Assembly (NCBI RefSeq): GCF_022809125.1
Contig: NZ_JALGBI010000001.1
Coordinates: forward strand, 2,914,001-2,978,000
Source of the DNA: Variovorax terrae
Lineage (GTDB): Bacteria; Pseudomonadota; Gammaproteobacteria; Burkholderiales; Burkholderiaceae_C
DNA length: 64,000 nucleotides
Direction of reading: 5' to 3'
Shown here: positions 20,958 to 30,954 of the stretch, piece by piece
How the letters are laid out: every line of letters starts with the position of its first letter
How positions within the stretch are numbered: the stretch's first letter is position 1
Notes under the pieces: model-generated
What the model was told of the DNA's origin: nothing
Database searches by the model: none
The model's input: only the letters and a program-made list of their open reading frames with translations
Made by a program: the position numbers and the translations under genes

Positions 20958-22445
20958 TCAGCGCAGGGGGCGGATCAGCGCATACTGCGCCCACTCGCCG
21001 CGGCGGAACAGCACGTTGACGGCCTTGCTCTTGTCGATCTTGGCCACCGCCGCCTCGAACTCCTTGACGCTGTTGACCTCGGTGTTGGCGATCGCCACGA
21101 TCACGTCGCCCTCGCGCAGGCCGGCGCGCGCGGCGGCATCGGCCGTGGCGTCCACCCTCACGCCGCCCTTGAGCTTGAGCTCCTTCTTCTGCGCATCGGT
21201 CAGGTCGCTCACCACCAGTCCCAGCGACTGGCCCGCTGCCGAGGGCTTGGGCTTGTCTTCCTTGTCGGCGGCCTTCTTCGCGGGCTTGTCGGGCTCGATC
21301 TCGGCGATGGTCACGCTCAGGTCCTTCGAGCCGCCGCGGCGGAACACCGTCAGCGTGCTCCTGGTCCCGGGCTTGGTGTTGCCCACCAGGCGCGGCAGGT
21401 CGGTGGCCTTGTCGATGGACTTGCCGTCGAACTTGATGATGATGTCGCCGGCCTCCACGCCCGCCTTCTCGGCCGGCGAGCCGCCCTCCACGCTGCGCAC
21501 CAGCGCGCCCTGCGGCTTGCCCAGGCCGATGGACTCGGCCACGTCCTTGGTGACCTGGTCGATCTGCACGCCGATGCGCCCGCGCGTCACGCGCCCGCTG
21601 GCGCGCAGCTGGTCGCTGACGCGGATCGCCTCGTCGATCGGGATCGAGAACGAGATGCCCATGAAGCCGCCCGAACGCGAGTAGATCTGGCTGTTGATGC
21701 CCACCACCTCGCCGCGCATGTTGATCAGCGGCCCGCCCGAGTTGCCGGGGTTGATGGCTACATCGGTCTGGATGAACGGCAGGTAGTCGCCGGTATCACG
21801 CTGCTTGGCGCTCACGATGCCGGCCGTCACGGTGTTTTCCAGGCCGAACGGCGAGCCGATCGCCATGACCCATTCGCCGACCTTGAGGCGGCCGACGTCG
21901 CCGATCTTCACGGCCGGCAGGCCGCTGGCCTCGATCTTGACCACGGCCACGTCGGTGCGCTTGTCGAAGCCGACCAGCTTGGCACGGAACTCGCGCTTGT
22001 CGGGCAGCGTGACAACCATCTCGTCGGCCCCGTCCACCACGTGGGCGTTGGTCATGACGTAGCCGTCGGCCGTGAGGATGAAGCCCGAACCCACGCCCCG
22101 GGGCTGCTCTTCCTCCTGAGGCTGGGGCCGGTTCTGGCGCGGCGCCTGCTGGCGCGGGACGCCGGGCAGCGGCTGGCCAAAGAAGCGGCGGAAGAACTCC
22201 TGCATGTCCTCGTCCATGCCATTGGGCGCGCCATTGGGCCGTACTTTCTCGAGCGTGCGGATGTTGACCACCGACGGCCCGACCTGCTCCACCAGGTCCG
22301 TGAAGTCCGGCAGCGCCCGGCCCGCCATGGCGGACTGGGCCATCGCCGGGCGGGCCGGCACCAGCGCCGCCGTGGCGCCGATCGCCAGCGCGCACGCCAG
22401 CGCGGGAGAGCGCAGTTTTTTCCAATCGATCTGAAGCAGCATCAT
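20958..22445 (-). CDS. mucD: Periplasmic serine protease MucD/DegP-like (HtrA family)
   Basis: This 495-residue envelope quality-control protease has a signal peptide of about 36 residues ending at PAMA. The trypsin-like catalytic triad is His135 (TNAHVVDG), Asp165 (KRTDVAVV) and Ser236 (NPGNSGGPL). Two PDZ domains follow (about 270-350 and 400-490). ATG 22445 is chosen because GGAAGG lies seven bases upstream; another ATG at 22466 is possible. The linker between PDZ domains is Lys/Asp-rich. It ends the rpoE-rseA-rseB-mucD stress operon and is followed by a strong terminator. In this regulon it degrades misfolded proteins that would activate sigma E. Confidence 0.93.
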   Translation of the reverse strand: MMLLQIDWKKLRSPALACALAIGATAALVPARPAMAQSAMAGRALPDFTDLVEQVGPSVVNIRTLEKVRPNGAPNGMDEDMQEFFRRFFGQPLPGVPRQQAPRQNRPQPQEEEQPRGVGSGFILTADGYVMTNAHVVDGADEMVVTLPDKREFRAKLVGFDKRTDVAVVKIEASGLPAVKIGDVGRLKVGEWVMAIGSPFGLENTVTAGIVSAKQRDTGDYLPFIQTDVAINPGNSGGPLINMRGEVVGINSQIYSRSGGFMGISFSIPIDEAIRVSDQLRASGRVTRGRIGVQIDQVTKDVAESIGLGKPQGALVRSVEGGSPAEKAGVEAGDIIIKFDGKSIDKATDLPRLVGNTKPGTRSTLTVFRRGGSKDLSVTIAEIEPDKPAKKAADKEDKPKPSAAGQSLGLVVSDLTDAQKKELKLKGGVRVDATADAAARAGLREGDVIVAIANTEVNSVKEFEAAVAKIDKSKAVNVLFRRGEWAQYALIRPLR

Positions 22446-22533
22446 CGACCCTTCCTTGACAAACATACTGTAGCGGCCCGGCCGGGCAGGACGGCGGCCG
22501 CCCCGCGGGGCCGGCCTGCGCCCATCAGCGGGC

Positions 22534-23601
22534 TCATTGTTTCTTGCGCTCGAGGCCTTGCGCAAAGGCCTTCAAGGTCTGCGGGGGCACCTCGCCGACG
22601 GCGGTGAGCCACCAATCGCCGGACTTGTCGCCCGCCGGGGCGCTCAGGCGGCGCGTCAGCGTCTGCGTGGCGCCCATGGCCAGCAGCATCTCCTGGCCAT
22701 GGCGCTGGCGGTCATAGGCCTCGACGAACAGCGACACCGAGGCCAGGCCGTCGGAGAAGACCCATTGCATGGTGCTGTCCGGCACCGCGCCGCCGGTCGT
22801 GGGCCGCTTGTAGCAGCTCATCGGCTTGAAGCCGGGTACCGGGCTCTTGAGCACCCAGCCCTCGGCCGCGGCCGTGGTCTTGACCAGCTCGGGCCGCTCC
22901 ACCTTGTAGCCCTCGGTGTTGCCCATCATCTGGGCCAGCTTGTCGAACTTCACCGGCGCATCGATCTGCAGCTCGGAGAAGGCGGCCTGCTCCAGCACGC
23001 GGCCGTCGGTGTCCAGCGTCTGCAGCTTGACCACGAGGCCCGATTTCTTTTCGCTCCAGATGCGGTAGCCGAAGCGCAGGTTGTCCTTGGGCGCCAGCTG
23101 CACCACCTCCGCGTCGAACCCGGCGACCCGGTCGTAGCCGACCTTGCGGGCGGCATAGAACTCGGGAATCGACGACTCGCTGGATTGGAGCAGATTGGGA
23201 AACAGCCCCAGCGACTCGCGCTTCTCGATGCGGGCCACCTTGCTGCCGGGCAGGAAGGTGATGACTTCGTCGTTGCGCCGGAAGATCGATCGCTGCGTGC
23301 CGGTCAGCGACTCGACCCGCTCCATCTGCTGGTCGCCGTCGCAGGCGTGCCAGATGCGCGCGCTGGCCATGCTGCCCGCCGATGACGAGACCACGAAGGT
23401 GCCGATGTAGGCGCGTTTGCGCGAGGCCTCGTGCATGCGCATGAGCCAGTCGCTCACGCCGCGCTCGGCCGCCTTGCTGTCGGCCGAGGCCGGGGCGGCC
23501 GGCGCGGCGGGAACCGCCGCCGGCACCTGGGCCGCTACAAAATTGATAGCTGATCCGGCCCACAGGGCAAGGACATAACGACAAAAAGGCTGCAACTTCA
23601 T
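22534..23601 (-). CDS. rseB: Sigma-E regulator RseB/MucB
   Basis: This 355-residue periplasmic protein binds the anti-sigma factor RseA and shields it from cleavage. A signal peptide ends near VAA (about residue 24) and is followed by an Ala/Pro-rich linker. Then comes the MucB/RseB two-domain body, with SDWLMRMHEASRKRAYIGTF, RIWHACDG and EGWVLKSPVPGFKP. A copy of the 17-bp palindrome (23534-23550) encodes AINFVA within the signal peptide. It lies between rseA and mucD, 33 bp from rseA. Confidence 0.93.
   Translation of the reverse strand: MKLQPFCRYVLALWAGSAINFVAAQVPAAVPAAPAAPASADSKAAERGVSDWLMRMHEASRKRAYIGTFVVSSSAGSMASARIWHACDGDQQMERVESLTGTQRSIFRRNDEVITFLPGSKVARIEKRESLGLFPNLLQSSESSIPEFYAARKVGYDRVAGFDAEVVQLAPKDNLRFGYRIWSEKKSGLVVKLQTLDTDGRVLEQAAFSELQIDAPVKFDKLAQMMGNTEGYKVERPELVKTTAAAEGWVLKSPVPGFKPMSCYKRPTTGGAVPDSTMQWVFSDGLASVSLFVEAYDRQRHGQEMLLAMGATQTLTRRLSAPAGDKSGDWWLTAVGEVPPQTLKAFAQGLERKKQ
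23534..23550. repeat. 17-bp palindrome GCTAC-N7-ATAGC in rseB
   Basis: Translated Ala-Ile-Asn-Phe-Val-Ala in the signal peptide of RseB. Arms match with one G-T-type mismatch, and the spacer is exactly seven. Confidence 0.7.
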
Positions 23602-23634
23602 CGCTTCAGCTTCCTCGAGGCCTGGTGCCGGGCC

Positions 23635-24270
23635 TCAGCGGGCCGGCCCGTCGAAGGTGGCGTTGCGCAGAAAGCTGGCCGGCATCTGCAGCACCGACAT
23701 GCCGCCCAGCTGCTTGTGCGCCGCCAGCAGCTCGTCCAGGCGCGGGTCGCGGATCATGACCTGCGCCTGCGGGTCGTTGCTGGCCAGGGCCACCGGCTGC
23801 TGCGCCGGCGCGGCCGGCAGCGGCGCCAGTGCCAGGGTGGGAACCTCGGGGCGCATCAGGCTGCCCGCCGAGTTCCAGCCGATGGCGGCAACCGCGGCCA
23901 GCGAGGCGAAACCCGCCACCAGTTTCCAGCGGAAGCTGGATTCATTGGCCGCTTCGGCAACCGGCGCGGGGCGGCTGACCGGGCGGCTTTCGGGAGCCGC
24001 CTCGGCAATGGCAGGCATGGCCGCGGCCGGCAGCGGCTCGCGCTGCAGCCGGGCCTGGAAACGCTGCACGAAGGCGGCATCGCGGCCGCAGGCAGCCAGC
24101 TCACCGGAGCGCAGCACGTCGCCGATCAGGTGGTAGGTGCGCCAGGCCGCCTGCGCCTGGGCATCGTGCGCCGCCAGCTGCACGGCGCGCGCGAACTCAT
24201 CTCCGCGCAGCTGGCCGTCGGCCAGCGCGGAGACAGACTCACAATTCTCGAGGGCATCATTCATGTTCAT
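23635..24270 (-). CDS. rseA: Anti-sigma-E factor RseA/MucA
   Basis: This 211-residue single-pass inner-membrane anti-sigma factor holds RpoE inactive until cleaved. The N-terminal cytoplasmic domain (ENCESVSALADGQLRGDEF, AWRTYHLIGDVLRSGELA) is the RpoE-binding part. One transmembrane segment follows near 120-138 (LVAGFASLAAVAAIGW), then a periplasmic tail. The start ATG 24270 has AGGTGA just upstream; an earlier ATG at 24303 lacks a ribosome site and overlaps rpoE further. The gene follows rpoE directly. Confidence 0.92.
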   Translation of the reverse strand: MNMNDALENCESVSALADGQLRGDEFARAVQLAAHDAQAQAAWRTYHLIGDVLRSGELAACGRDAAFVQRFQARLQREPLPAAAMPAIAEAAPESRPVSRPAPVAEAANESSFRWKLVAGFASLAAVAAIGWNSAGSLMRPEVPTLALAPLPAAPAQQPVALASNDPQAQVMIRDPRLDELLAAHKQLGGMSVLQMPASFLRNATFDGPAR

Positions 24271-24296
24271 GCTCGTCACCTGCTCACGCAAAGCGT

Positions 24297-24932
24297 TCAC
24301 CATCTTTTGCCCGACTGGTTTTCCAGCAAGGGCCTGACCTTGGCCGAGATGGCCTCACGCGCCCGAAAAATCCGCGAGCGCACGGTCCCGATCGGGCAAT
24401 TCATCAGACCCGCGATCTCTTCATAGCTCAAACCTTCGATTTCACGCAGCGTCACCGCCTGGCGCAGCTCTTCGGGCAGAGCCTCCATCGCGGCGTTCAC
24501 CGCTTCGGCGATTTCCTTGGCCGCCAGCACCGTATCGGGTGTTTCCGAGCTGGTTAGTTCGTTCTCGTGGCGGGAAGTTTCATCGTCGTCATCCACCGAG
24601 CGCAACGCGCTCTCGGTGATAACCGGGTTGCGCTTGAGGTCTACCAGGGTTTTCTTGGCCGTATTCACCGCGATCCGGTACAGCCAGGTGTAGAACTGGG
24701 CTTCGCCGCGGAACTGGGCCAGCGCGCGGTAGGCGCGGATGAAGGTTTCCTGGGCGATGTCCTCCACCAGGTCGACGTCGCGCACCATCCGGCCGATCAG
24801 CCGCTCGATGCGGCGCTGGTACTTGATGACCAGCAGTTCAAACGCCCGCTGGTCACCCGCGACCGCGCGCTCGACCAGCAGCAGGTCGCTGTCGGCAGGC
24901 GGCGGCGGAACGAGGGGCGGAGCGGCGGTCAT
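24297..24932 (-). CDS. rpoE: RNA polymerase sigma factor RpoE
   Basis: This 211-residue ECF sigma factor directs the envelope-stress regulon. Region 2 includes DLVEDIAQETFIRAYRALAQ, and region 4 has LSYEEIAGLMNCPIGTVRSR, the -35-recognition helix-turn-helix. A 20-residue Pro-rich N-terminus precedes region 2. The start overlaps the stop of the YgfX-like gene (ATGA) and rseA follows at once. In this group the operon is rpoE-rseA-rseB-mucD, so its inhibitor chain is encoded with it. I could not place a sigma-E autoregulatory promoter upstream. Confidence 0.97.
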   Translation of the reverse strand: MTAAPPLVPPPPADSDLLLVERAVAGDQRAFELLVIKYQRRIERLIGRMVRDVDLVEDIAQETFIRAYRALAQFRGEAQFYTWLYRIAVNTAKKTLVDLKRNPVITESALRSVDDDDETSRHENELTSSETPDTVLAAKEIAEAVNAAMEALPEELRQAVTLREIEGLSYEEIAGLMNCPIGTVRSRIFRAREAISAKVRPLLENQSGKRW

Positions 24933-25399
24933 GGACGGGCGGCCGCCTGGCGGTCGCGGAGGTCGGCCGGGGCCTGCCGGCTGGCGCGCGAGTAGACCGC
25001 GCGGCGCAGGTCGTTCCAGCGCCCGGGCTGGAACGACGGCTCCAGCCAGAGCCACCGGACGCGGCCGTCAAGAATCTGCAGGCGCAGCAGCAGGCAGCGC
25101 TGCAGGTCGAGGTGCACCGTCACGAGCCCGGGTTGCTGCGGCCCGCCGCGCCGGCTCCAGAGCCATTGCCGGCCGTCCCAGTGCAGCTCGCCCTGCGGCG
25201 CCGTGCGCCAGGCCTGCAGGGCGGCGGCTCCGGCCGCCAGCACGGCGGCCAGGGCCAGCGCCTGGCGCCAGCCGGCCGCCCCCGGCTGCAGCAGCCACAG
25301 CGCCGCCGCACCCGCGCCGGCCAGCCAGAGCGCGAGCGCCAGCCGCCCGGCCCAGCGCGAACGCCCCACCGGGTAGGTGACCGAGGGGGCGCTGTGCAT
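24929..25399 (-). CDS. YgfX/CptA-like small membrane protein
   Basis: This 156-residue protein has two hydrophobic segments at about 18-38 and 42-60, then a Trp-rich soluble part with ELHWDGRQWLW and WLEPSFQPGRWNDLRRAVYS. The layout of two membrane helices plus a beta-rich domain ending in an 'LRRAV' helix resembles YgfX (CptA), proposed to act on MreB and FtsZ with SdhE. The resemblance is to overall architecture, so the assignment is tentative. Its stop overlaps the rpoE start, so expression of the sigma factor is coupled to it. It lies 48 bp past fabF. Confidence 0.6.
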   Translation of the reverse strand: MHSAPSVTYPVGRSRWAGRLALALWLAGAGAAALWLLQPGAAGWRQALALAAVLAAGAAALQAWRTAPQGELHWDGRQWLWSRRGGPQQPGLVTVHLDLQRCLLLRLQILDGRVRWLWLEPSFQPGRWNDLRRAVYSRASRQAPADLRDRQAAARP

Positions 25400-25447
25400 G
25401 GAAGGGGGCCGGGACCGGAAAGCCGGGAAGGCGCTTGAGCGGGCCGC

Positions 25448-26695
25448 TCAGGCAAGCCGCTTGAAGACCAGCGTGCCGTTGGTGCCGCCGAAGCCGAAGT
25501 TGTTCTTCACGGCCACGTCGATCTTCAGGTCGCGCGCGGTGTTGGCGCAGTAGTCCAGGTCACACTCGGGATCCTGGTTGAAGATGTTGATCGTGGGCGG
25601 CACCTTCTGGTGGTGCAGCGCCAGCACGGTGAACACCGACTCGATGCCGCCGGCACCGCCCAGCAGGTGGCCGGTCATCGATTTGGTGGAGCTGACCACC
25701 ATGTTCTTCGCATGGTCGCCCAGCGCCGCCTTGATGGCATTGGATTCGTTGATGTCGCCCAGCGGCGTGGAGGTGCCGTGCGCGTTCAGGTAATCGACCT
25801 GGTCGGGGTTGATGCCGGCATTGCGCAGCGCGCCGAGCATGGCGCGGCGCGGGCCGTCCATGTTGGGGGCAGTCATGTGCCCGGCGTCGGCGCTCATGCC
25901 GAAGCCGGCGAGCTCCCCGTAAATCTTCGCGCCGCGCGCCTTGGCGTGCTCGTACTCTTCCAGCACCATCACGCCCGCGCCCTCGCCCAGGACGAAGCCG
26001 TCCCGGTCCTTGTCCCACGGACGCGACGCGGTCTTCGGGTCGTCGTTGCGGGTGGACAGCGCGCGCATCGCGGCAAAGCCGCCGATGCCCAGCGGCGAAA
26101 CCGTTGCTTCCGAGCCGCCCGCGATCATCACGTCGGCATCGCCGTACTCGATCATGCGGCCGGCGTCGCCGATGCAATGCAGGCCGGTCGTGCAGGCGGT
26201 GACGATGGCGATGTTCGGGCCCTTGAAGCCAAACTTCATCGACACATGGCCGGAGATCATGTTGATGATCGAGGCCGGCACGAAAAACGGCGTGATGCGG
26301 CGCGGGCCGCGGTTGACCATCTCGGTGTGGGTGTCCTCGATCAGCGGCAGCCCGCCGATGCCGGAGCCGATGACGCAGCCGATGCGCGTGGACTGCTCCT
26401 CGCCCAGCTGGTCGCCGACGGGGAGGCCCGAATCCGCCACGGCCTGCATGGCGGCAGCCACGCCGTAATGGATGAAGGTGTCCATCGTCCGCGCTTCCTT
26501 GGCGGTCATGTACTCCTCCAGCTGGAACCCCTTGACCTCTCCCGCGAACTTGCAGGCGAAGTTCGACGCATCGAACTTCGTGATGAAGTCAATGCCGGGC
26601 TGGCCGGCGATGAGGTTGGCCCAGGAATCGGCGACCGTGTTGCCCACGGGGCTGACGCAACCCAGGCCGGTCACTACGACGCGGCGACGGCTCAT
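25448..26695 (-). CDS. fabF: 3-oxoacyl-ACP synthase II (FabF)
   Basis: This 415-residue condensing enzyme elongates acyl-ACP with malonyl-ACP in fatty acid synthesis. The catalytic triad is Cys168 ([14 protein letters not shown]), His306 ([11 protein letters not shown]) and His343 ([10 protein letters not shown]). Length fits FabF. The preceding gene acpP ends 16 bp upstream of its start, the usual acpP-fabF pair, and the YgfX-like gene follows. Confidence 0.97.
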   Translation of the reverse strand: MSRRRVVVTGLGCVSPVGNTVADSWANLIAGQPGIDFITKFDASNFACKFAGEVKGFQLEEYMTAKEARTMDTFIHYGVAAAMQAVADSGLPVGDQLGEEQSTRIGCVIGSGIGGLPLIEDTHTEMVNRGPRRITPFFVPASIINMISGHVSMKFGFKGPNIAIVTACTTGLHCIGDAGRMIEYGDADVMIAGGSEATVSPLGIGGFAAMRALSTRNDDPKTASRPWDKDRDGFVLGEGAGVMVLEEYEHAKARGAKIYGELAGFGMSADAGHMTAPNMDGPRRAMLGALRNAGINPDQVDYLNAHGTSTPLGDINESNAIKAALGDHAKNMVVSSTKSMTGHLLGGAGGIESVFTVLALHHQKVPPTINIFNQDPECDLDYCANTARDLKIDVAVKNNFGFGGTNGTLVFKRLA

Positions 26696-26711
26696 GCGAT
26701 GGTTCCCTGCC

Positions 26712-27065
<354 letters not shown>

Positions 27066-27815
27066 TTATGACATGAACATGCCGCCGTTGACGTGCAGCT
27101 CCTGCCCCGTCACGTAGGCGGCCTGCGGGCTGGCGAGATACGCCACCGCGTGCGCGATATCCGACGGCTTGCCCAGGTGCCCCAGCGGGATCTGGCCCAG
27201 CAGCGCCTTCTGCTGCTCGTCGGGCAGGCTGGCCGTCATGTCGGTCTCGATGAAGCCCGGCGCCACGCAGTTGACCGTGATGTTGCGGCTGCCCAGCTCG
27301 CGCGCCAGGGCGCGCGTCATGCCGGCCACGCCGGCCTTGGCCGCCGCGTAGTTGGCCTGGCCCGGGTTGCCCGAGGCGCCGACCACGCTGGTGATGCTGA
27401 TGATGCGCCCGTAGCGCTGCTTCATCATGGTGCGCATCACGGCGCGGCTCATGCGGAACACGGCCTTGAGGTTGGTGTCGAGCACCGCGTCCCAGTCCTC
27501 GTCCTTCAGGCGCAGGGCCAGCATGTCGCGCGTGATGCCGGCGTTGTTCACCAGCACCTGCAGGCCGCCATGTTCCTTGGCGATGGCGTCGATCAGCGCT
27601 TCGGCCGCGGCACCGTCGTTGACGTCGAGCGACGCGCCGCTGCAGCCGGGAAACGCGGCCAGCGCCTGGCTGATGCGGGCCGCGCCCTCATCGCTGGTGG
27701 CCGTGCCGATGACCTTCAGGCCCTTGCGCGCCAGCTCCAGCGCGATCGCCGCGCCAATGCCGCGCGAGGCGCCCGTCACCAGCGCCACCTGGCCTTCGAA
27801 TTTCACCTCGCTCAT
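27066..27815 (-). CDS. fabG: 3-oxoacyl-ACP reductase (FabG)
   Basis: This 249-residue NADPH-dependent short-chain reductase performs the first reduction of fatty acid elongation. TGASRGIG at 14-21 binds the cofactor, NNAG is at 90-93, and the catalytic Ser143, Tyr156 and Lys160 lie in TSVVGASG and YAAAK. Its ATG overlaps the fabD stop (ATGA); the longer open frame upstream runs into fabD. Confidence 0.97.
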   Translation of the reverse strand: MSEVKFEGQVALVTGASRGIGAAIALELARKGLKVIGTATSDEGAARISQALAAFPGCSGASLDVNDGAAAEALIDAIAKEHGGLQVLVNNAGITRDMLALRLKDEDWDAVLDTNLKAVFRMSRAVMRTMMKQRYGRIISITSVVGASGNPGQANYAAAKAGVAGMTRALARELGSRNITVNCVAPGFIETDMTASLPDEQQKALLGQIPLGHLGKPSDIAHAVAYLASPQAAYVTGQELHVNGGMFMS

Positions 27816-28762
27816 GCCAGCGCTCCGCGGGTTTCCGCCAGCGTGGCGGGGTCGAACAGCGCCAGGCCTGTGAGTTCCGCATCGATGCGCCGGGCCATGC
27901 CCGCCAGCACCTTGCCGGGGCCGCACTCGACCACGGTCGTGATGCCGCGCGCCTTGATCGCCTGCACGCACTCCACCCAGCGCACCGGCCCGAAGGCCTG
28001 GCGGTACAGCGCGTCGCGGATGCGGTCGGCGTCGACTTCCAGCGCGACGTCGATGTTGCTGATCACCGGGATCTGCGGCGCGGCAAAGTCCACCGACGCC
28101 AGCTTTTCCTCGAGCTTCTCGGCCGCGGGCCGCATCAGGCTCGAATGGAACGGCGCCGACACCGGCAGCGGCAGGGCGCGCTTGGCGCCATTCGCCTTGA
28201 GCACTTCGCAGGCTTTTTCGACGGCGGCCTTGCTGCCGGCGATCACGGTCTGCGCCGGATCGTTGAAGTTCACGGCTTCCACCACTTCGCGCGAATCCGG
28301 CCCGAACGTTGCCGCCGCCTCGGCGCAGCCCGCGATCACCTTGGCGGCCTCCATGCCGAGGATGGCGGCCATGGCGCCCACGCCCACCGGCACGGCCTCC
28401 TGCATGGCGGCGGCGCGAAAACGAACCAGCGGCGCGGCCTGCGACAGCGTGAGCACGCCCGAGGCCACCAGCGCCGAATACTCGCCCAGCGAGTGGCCGG
28501 CCACCACGGCCGGCGCGACGCCGGTTTCCGCCATCCAGGCACGGTAGGCGGCCACGCCGGCCACCAGCATCACCGGCTGGGTGTTGGTGGTCAGCGCCAG
28601 GGCCTCCTTCGGACCTTCGGCGATCAGGCGGGCCACGTCCTCGCCCAGCGCATCGGAGGCTTCGCGCAGCGTTTCAGCCACCACGGGATGGTCGCCCCAG
28701 GCGTCCAGCATGCCGACGGACTGCGAGCCCTGGCCGGGAAAGACAACAGCGAACGGTTTCAT
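27812..28762 (-). CDS. fabD: Malonyl-CoA:ACP transacylase (FabD)
   Basis: This 316-residue enzyme loads malonyl groups onto ACP. The start MKPFAVVFPGQGSQSVGM is the family hallmark. The nucleophile is Ser91 in GHSLGEYSAL, and the partner is His206 in PVSAPFHSSLM. It lies between fabH (61 bp upstream) and fabG (4-bp overlap). Confidence 0.97.
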   Translation of the reverse strand: MKPFAVVFPGQGSQSVGMLDAWGDHPVVAETLREASDALGEDVARLIAEGPKEALALTTNTQPVMLVAGVAAYRAWMAETGVAPAVVAGHSLGEYSALVASGVLTLSQAAPLVRFRAAAMQEAVPVGVGAMAAILGMEAAKVIAGCAEAAATFGPDSREVVEAVNFNDPAQTVIAGSKAAVEKACEVLKANGAKRALPLPVSAPFHSSLMRPAAEKLEEKLASVDFAAPQIPVISNIDVALEVDADRIRDALYRQAFGPVRWVECVQAIKARGITTVVECGPGKVLAGMARRIDAELTGLALFDPATLAETRGALA

Positions 28763-28822
28763 GCTTGTATCGTCAGATTTTCAGGAAATAGGCCCGATGT
28801 CCAGGCCGGATGGTCTTTTGAT

Positions 28823-28839
28823 GCTACAAATTCAGTAGC
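28823..28839. repeat. 17-bp palindrome GCTAC-N7-GTAGC at the fabH stop
   Basis: Perfect 5-bp arms. On the minus strand it is read in a shifted phase (G-CTA-CTG-AAT-TTG-TAG-C) and so supplies the last four residues and the TAG stop of fabH. Confidence 0.75.
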
Positions 28840-29801
28840 ACGGCACCCCAGGTGAAGCCACCGCCCACGCCTTCGAGCATGAGCGTGTCACCCTTCTGGA
28901 TCTTGCCGCTGCGCACCGCCGCATCGAGCGCCAACGGAATCGAGGCGGCCGAGGTATTGCCATGCTGATCCACGGTGACGATCAGCTTGTCCAGCGGCAG
29001 CTTCAGCTTCTTGGCGGTGCTCTGCATGATGCGGATGTTGGCCTGGTGCGGAATCAGCCAGTCGATGTCGGCATCAGTCAGGCCGGCCTTGGCCAGCGTG
29101 GTGCGGGCCGCGCTTTCGAGCACGCCCACCGCCAGCTTGAACACGGCCTGGCCATCCATCTTGAGGAACGGGTCGCCCAGCACCCGCCCGCCCGAGACGG
29201 TGCCCGGCACGCACAGGATGCCCACGTGCTTGCCGTCGGCATGCAGGTCGCTGGCCAGGATGCCGGGCGTGTCGGACGCCTCCAGCACCACGGCGCCGGC
29301 GCCGTCGCCGAACAGCACGCAGGTGGTGCGGTCCGAAAAATCGAGAATGCGCGAGAACACCTCGGCACCGATCACCAGTGCCTTGCTGGCGGCGCCGGTC
29401 TGGATCATCGCGTCGGCCACCGTCAGCGCATAGACGAAGCCGCTGCACACGGCCTGCACATCGAACGCCGCGCAGCCGGCGATGCCGAGCTTGTTCTGAA
29501 GGATGCAGGCTGCGGAGGGGAACACCATGTCCGGCGTGGACGTGGCGACGATGATCAGATCGATGTCCCCGGCCTCGAGGCCGGCGGCCTGCAGCGCGTG
29601 GCGGGCCGCCTCGGCGCCGAGGTCGCTGCTGGTCACGTCAGGCTCGGCGAAATGGCGAGCCCGGATGCCGGTGCGCTCGACGATCCACTCATCGGAGGTC
29701 TCAACGCCTTTGGCGGCCAGTTCGGCCGCCAGCGCAGCATTGGTCACTCGGCGCGGTGGCAGGTAGCTGCCGGTGCCGGTGATGCGGGAATAACGTCTCA
29801 T
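28824..29801 (-). CDS. fabH: 3-oxoacyl-ACP synthase III (FabH)
   Basis: This 325-residue enzyme starts fatty acid synthesis by condensing acetyl-CoA with malonyl-ACP. The triad is Cys119 (AVCSGF), His252 (PHQANIRIM) and Asn282 (GNTSAASIP). Its ATG shares one base with the plsX stop (TGATG). The last residues and stop codon come from a copy of the 17-bp palindrome, so the C-terminus is probably fixed by that insertion. The order plsX-fabH-fabD-fabG-acpP-fabF is conserved in proteobacteria. Confidence 0.97.
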   Translation of the reverse strand: MRRYSRITGTGSYLPPRRVTNAALAAELAAKGVETSDEWIVERTGIRARHFAEPDVTSSDLGAEAARHALQAAGLEAGDIDLIIVATSTPDMVFPSAACILQNKLGIAGCAAFDVQAVCSGFVYALTVADAMIQTGAASKALVIGAEVFSRILDFSDRTTCVLFGDGAGAVVLEASDTPGILASDLHADGKHVGILCVPGTVSGGRVLGDPFLKMDGQAVFKLAVGVLESAARTTLAKAGLTDADIDWLIPHQANIRIMQSTAKKLKLPLDKLIVTVDQHGNTSAASIPLALDAAVRSGKIQKGDTLMLEGVGGGFTWGAVLLNL

Positions 29802-30853
29802 CAGTCGGAGGTTGCCGCCTCGGCAGGCTGCACTGCGGGTGCCGCTGGCATCAAAAGCGGTGCGGCGCGGGCAATGCGGGTCTGAACGCGGTCGAGCAGG
29901 TTGTTTCGGGCTGCATCATACGCGCGGTTCAGGGCCTGCTCAAAAGCAAACGCGTCGGCCGAGCCATGGCTCTTGAACACCAGCCCGCGCAGGCCAAGCA
30001 GCGCCGCACCGTTGTAGCGTCGGTAGTCCATCTTCTTTTTCAAAGCAGATAACACCGGATAGGCAATGATGGCCGCAATTTTCGTGAAAATGTTGCGGGA
30101 AAACTCCGCCTTCAGGAAACCGACGATCATGCTGGCCAACCCTTCGCTGGCCTTCAGTGCCACGTTGCCGACAAAGCCATCGCAGACCACGATCTCGGTC
30201 GTGCCCTTGAAGACATCATTGCCTTCAACATTTCCAAAGAAATTCAAATCACCGGAGTTGCCAGCTGATCGAAGCAATTCACCTGCTTTTTTGATGGTTT
30301 CGTTGCCTTTGATGACTTCTTCGCCGATGTTCAGCAGGCCCACCGACGGCGTGGCGTCGTTCTTGAGCACCGACACCAGGGCCGAGCCCATGACCGCGAA
30401 CTGCAACAGATGCTCGGCCGTGCAATCCACGTTGGCGCCCAGGTCAAGCACCGTGGTGGCCTCACCTTTGGCGTTGGGCATCAGCGCCGCGATGGCGGGC
30501 CGGTCGATGCCATCCAGGGTCTTGAGCAGGTAGCGCGCAATGGCCATCAGCGCACCGGTATTGCCTGCCGACACCGCTGCGTGGGCCGCACCGTCTTTGA
30601 CCTGGCGGATCGCCACGCGCATCGAAGAGTCTTTCTTCTTGCGCAGGGCCACCTCGACGGGGTCATCCATGGTCACCACTTCGGTGGCCGGAACGATCCG
30701 GGCGCGCGGATGCACCAACGCGCCCAGGCTGGCAGGCAGGCCTACCAGCAGGAGTTCGGCATCGGCATGGTGTTCAAGAAACTGCCGGCACGCGACCAGC
30801 GTGACGCGAGGTCCGTGGTCGCCCCCCATGCAATCGACAGCCAGTGTGATCAT
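29801..30853 (-). CDS. plsX: Phosphate acyltransferase PlsX
   Basis: This 350-residue peripheral membrane enzyme makes acyl-phosphate from acyl-ACP for phospholipid synthesis. The N-terminus ([13 protein letters not shown]) and the [19 protein letters not shown] and [15 protein letters not shown] segments are typical of the family. It is followed by fabH with a one-base overlap. The 101 bp upstream, to rpmF, hold a terminator-like hairpin, so plsX transcripts may be attenuated or started there. Confidence 0.97.
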   Translation of the reverse strand: MITLAVDCMGGDHGPRVTLVACRQFLEHHADAELLLVGLPASLGALVHPRARIVPATEVVTMDDPVEVALRKKKDSSMRVAIRQVKDGAAHAAVSAGNTGALMAIARYLLKTLDGIDRPAIAALMPNAKGEATTVLDLGANVDCTAEHLLQFAVMGSALVSVLKNDATPSVGLLNIGEEVIKGNETIKKAGELLRSAGNSGDLNFFGNVEGNDVFKGTTEIVVCDGFVGNVALKASEGLASMIVGFLKAEFSRNIFTKIAAIIAYPVLSALKKKMDYRRYNGAALLGLRGLVFKSHGSADAFAFEQALNRAYDAARNNLLDRVQTRIARAAPLLMPAAPAVQPAEAATSD

Positions 30854-30890
30854 GGGAGGATCAGAGCGGTCCGGGATGTTGGGCAGTCTT

Positions 30891-30933
30891 AAAACAAAGG
30901 CCCGTGGCTACACAACTGGCGTAGCACCGGGCC
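30891..30933 (-). terminator. Terminator or attenuator between rpmF and plsX
   Basis: GGCCCG and CGGGCC flank an inner GCTAC-N9-GTAGC (30907-30925), giving an interrupted stem. On the minus strand it is followed by TTTGTTTT. The inner part is a nine-base-spacer variant of the dispersed palindrome. It would reduce, not necessarily block, readthrough from rpmF into plsX. Confidence 0.6.
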
Positions 30934-30954
30934 CCTGTGGTGGATCACGGGTGA

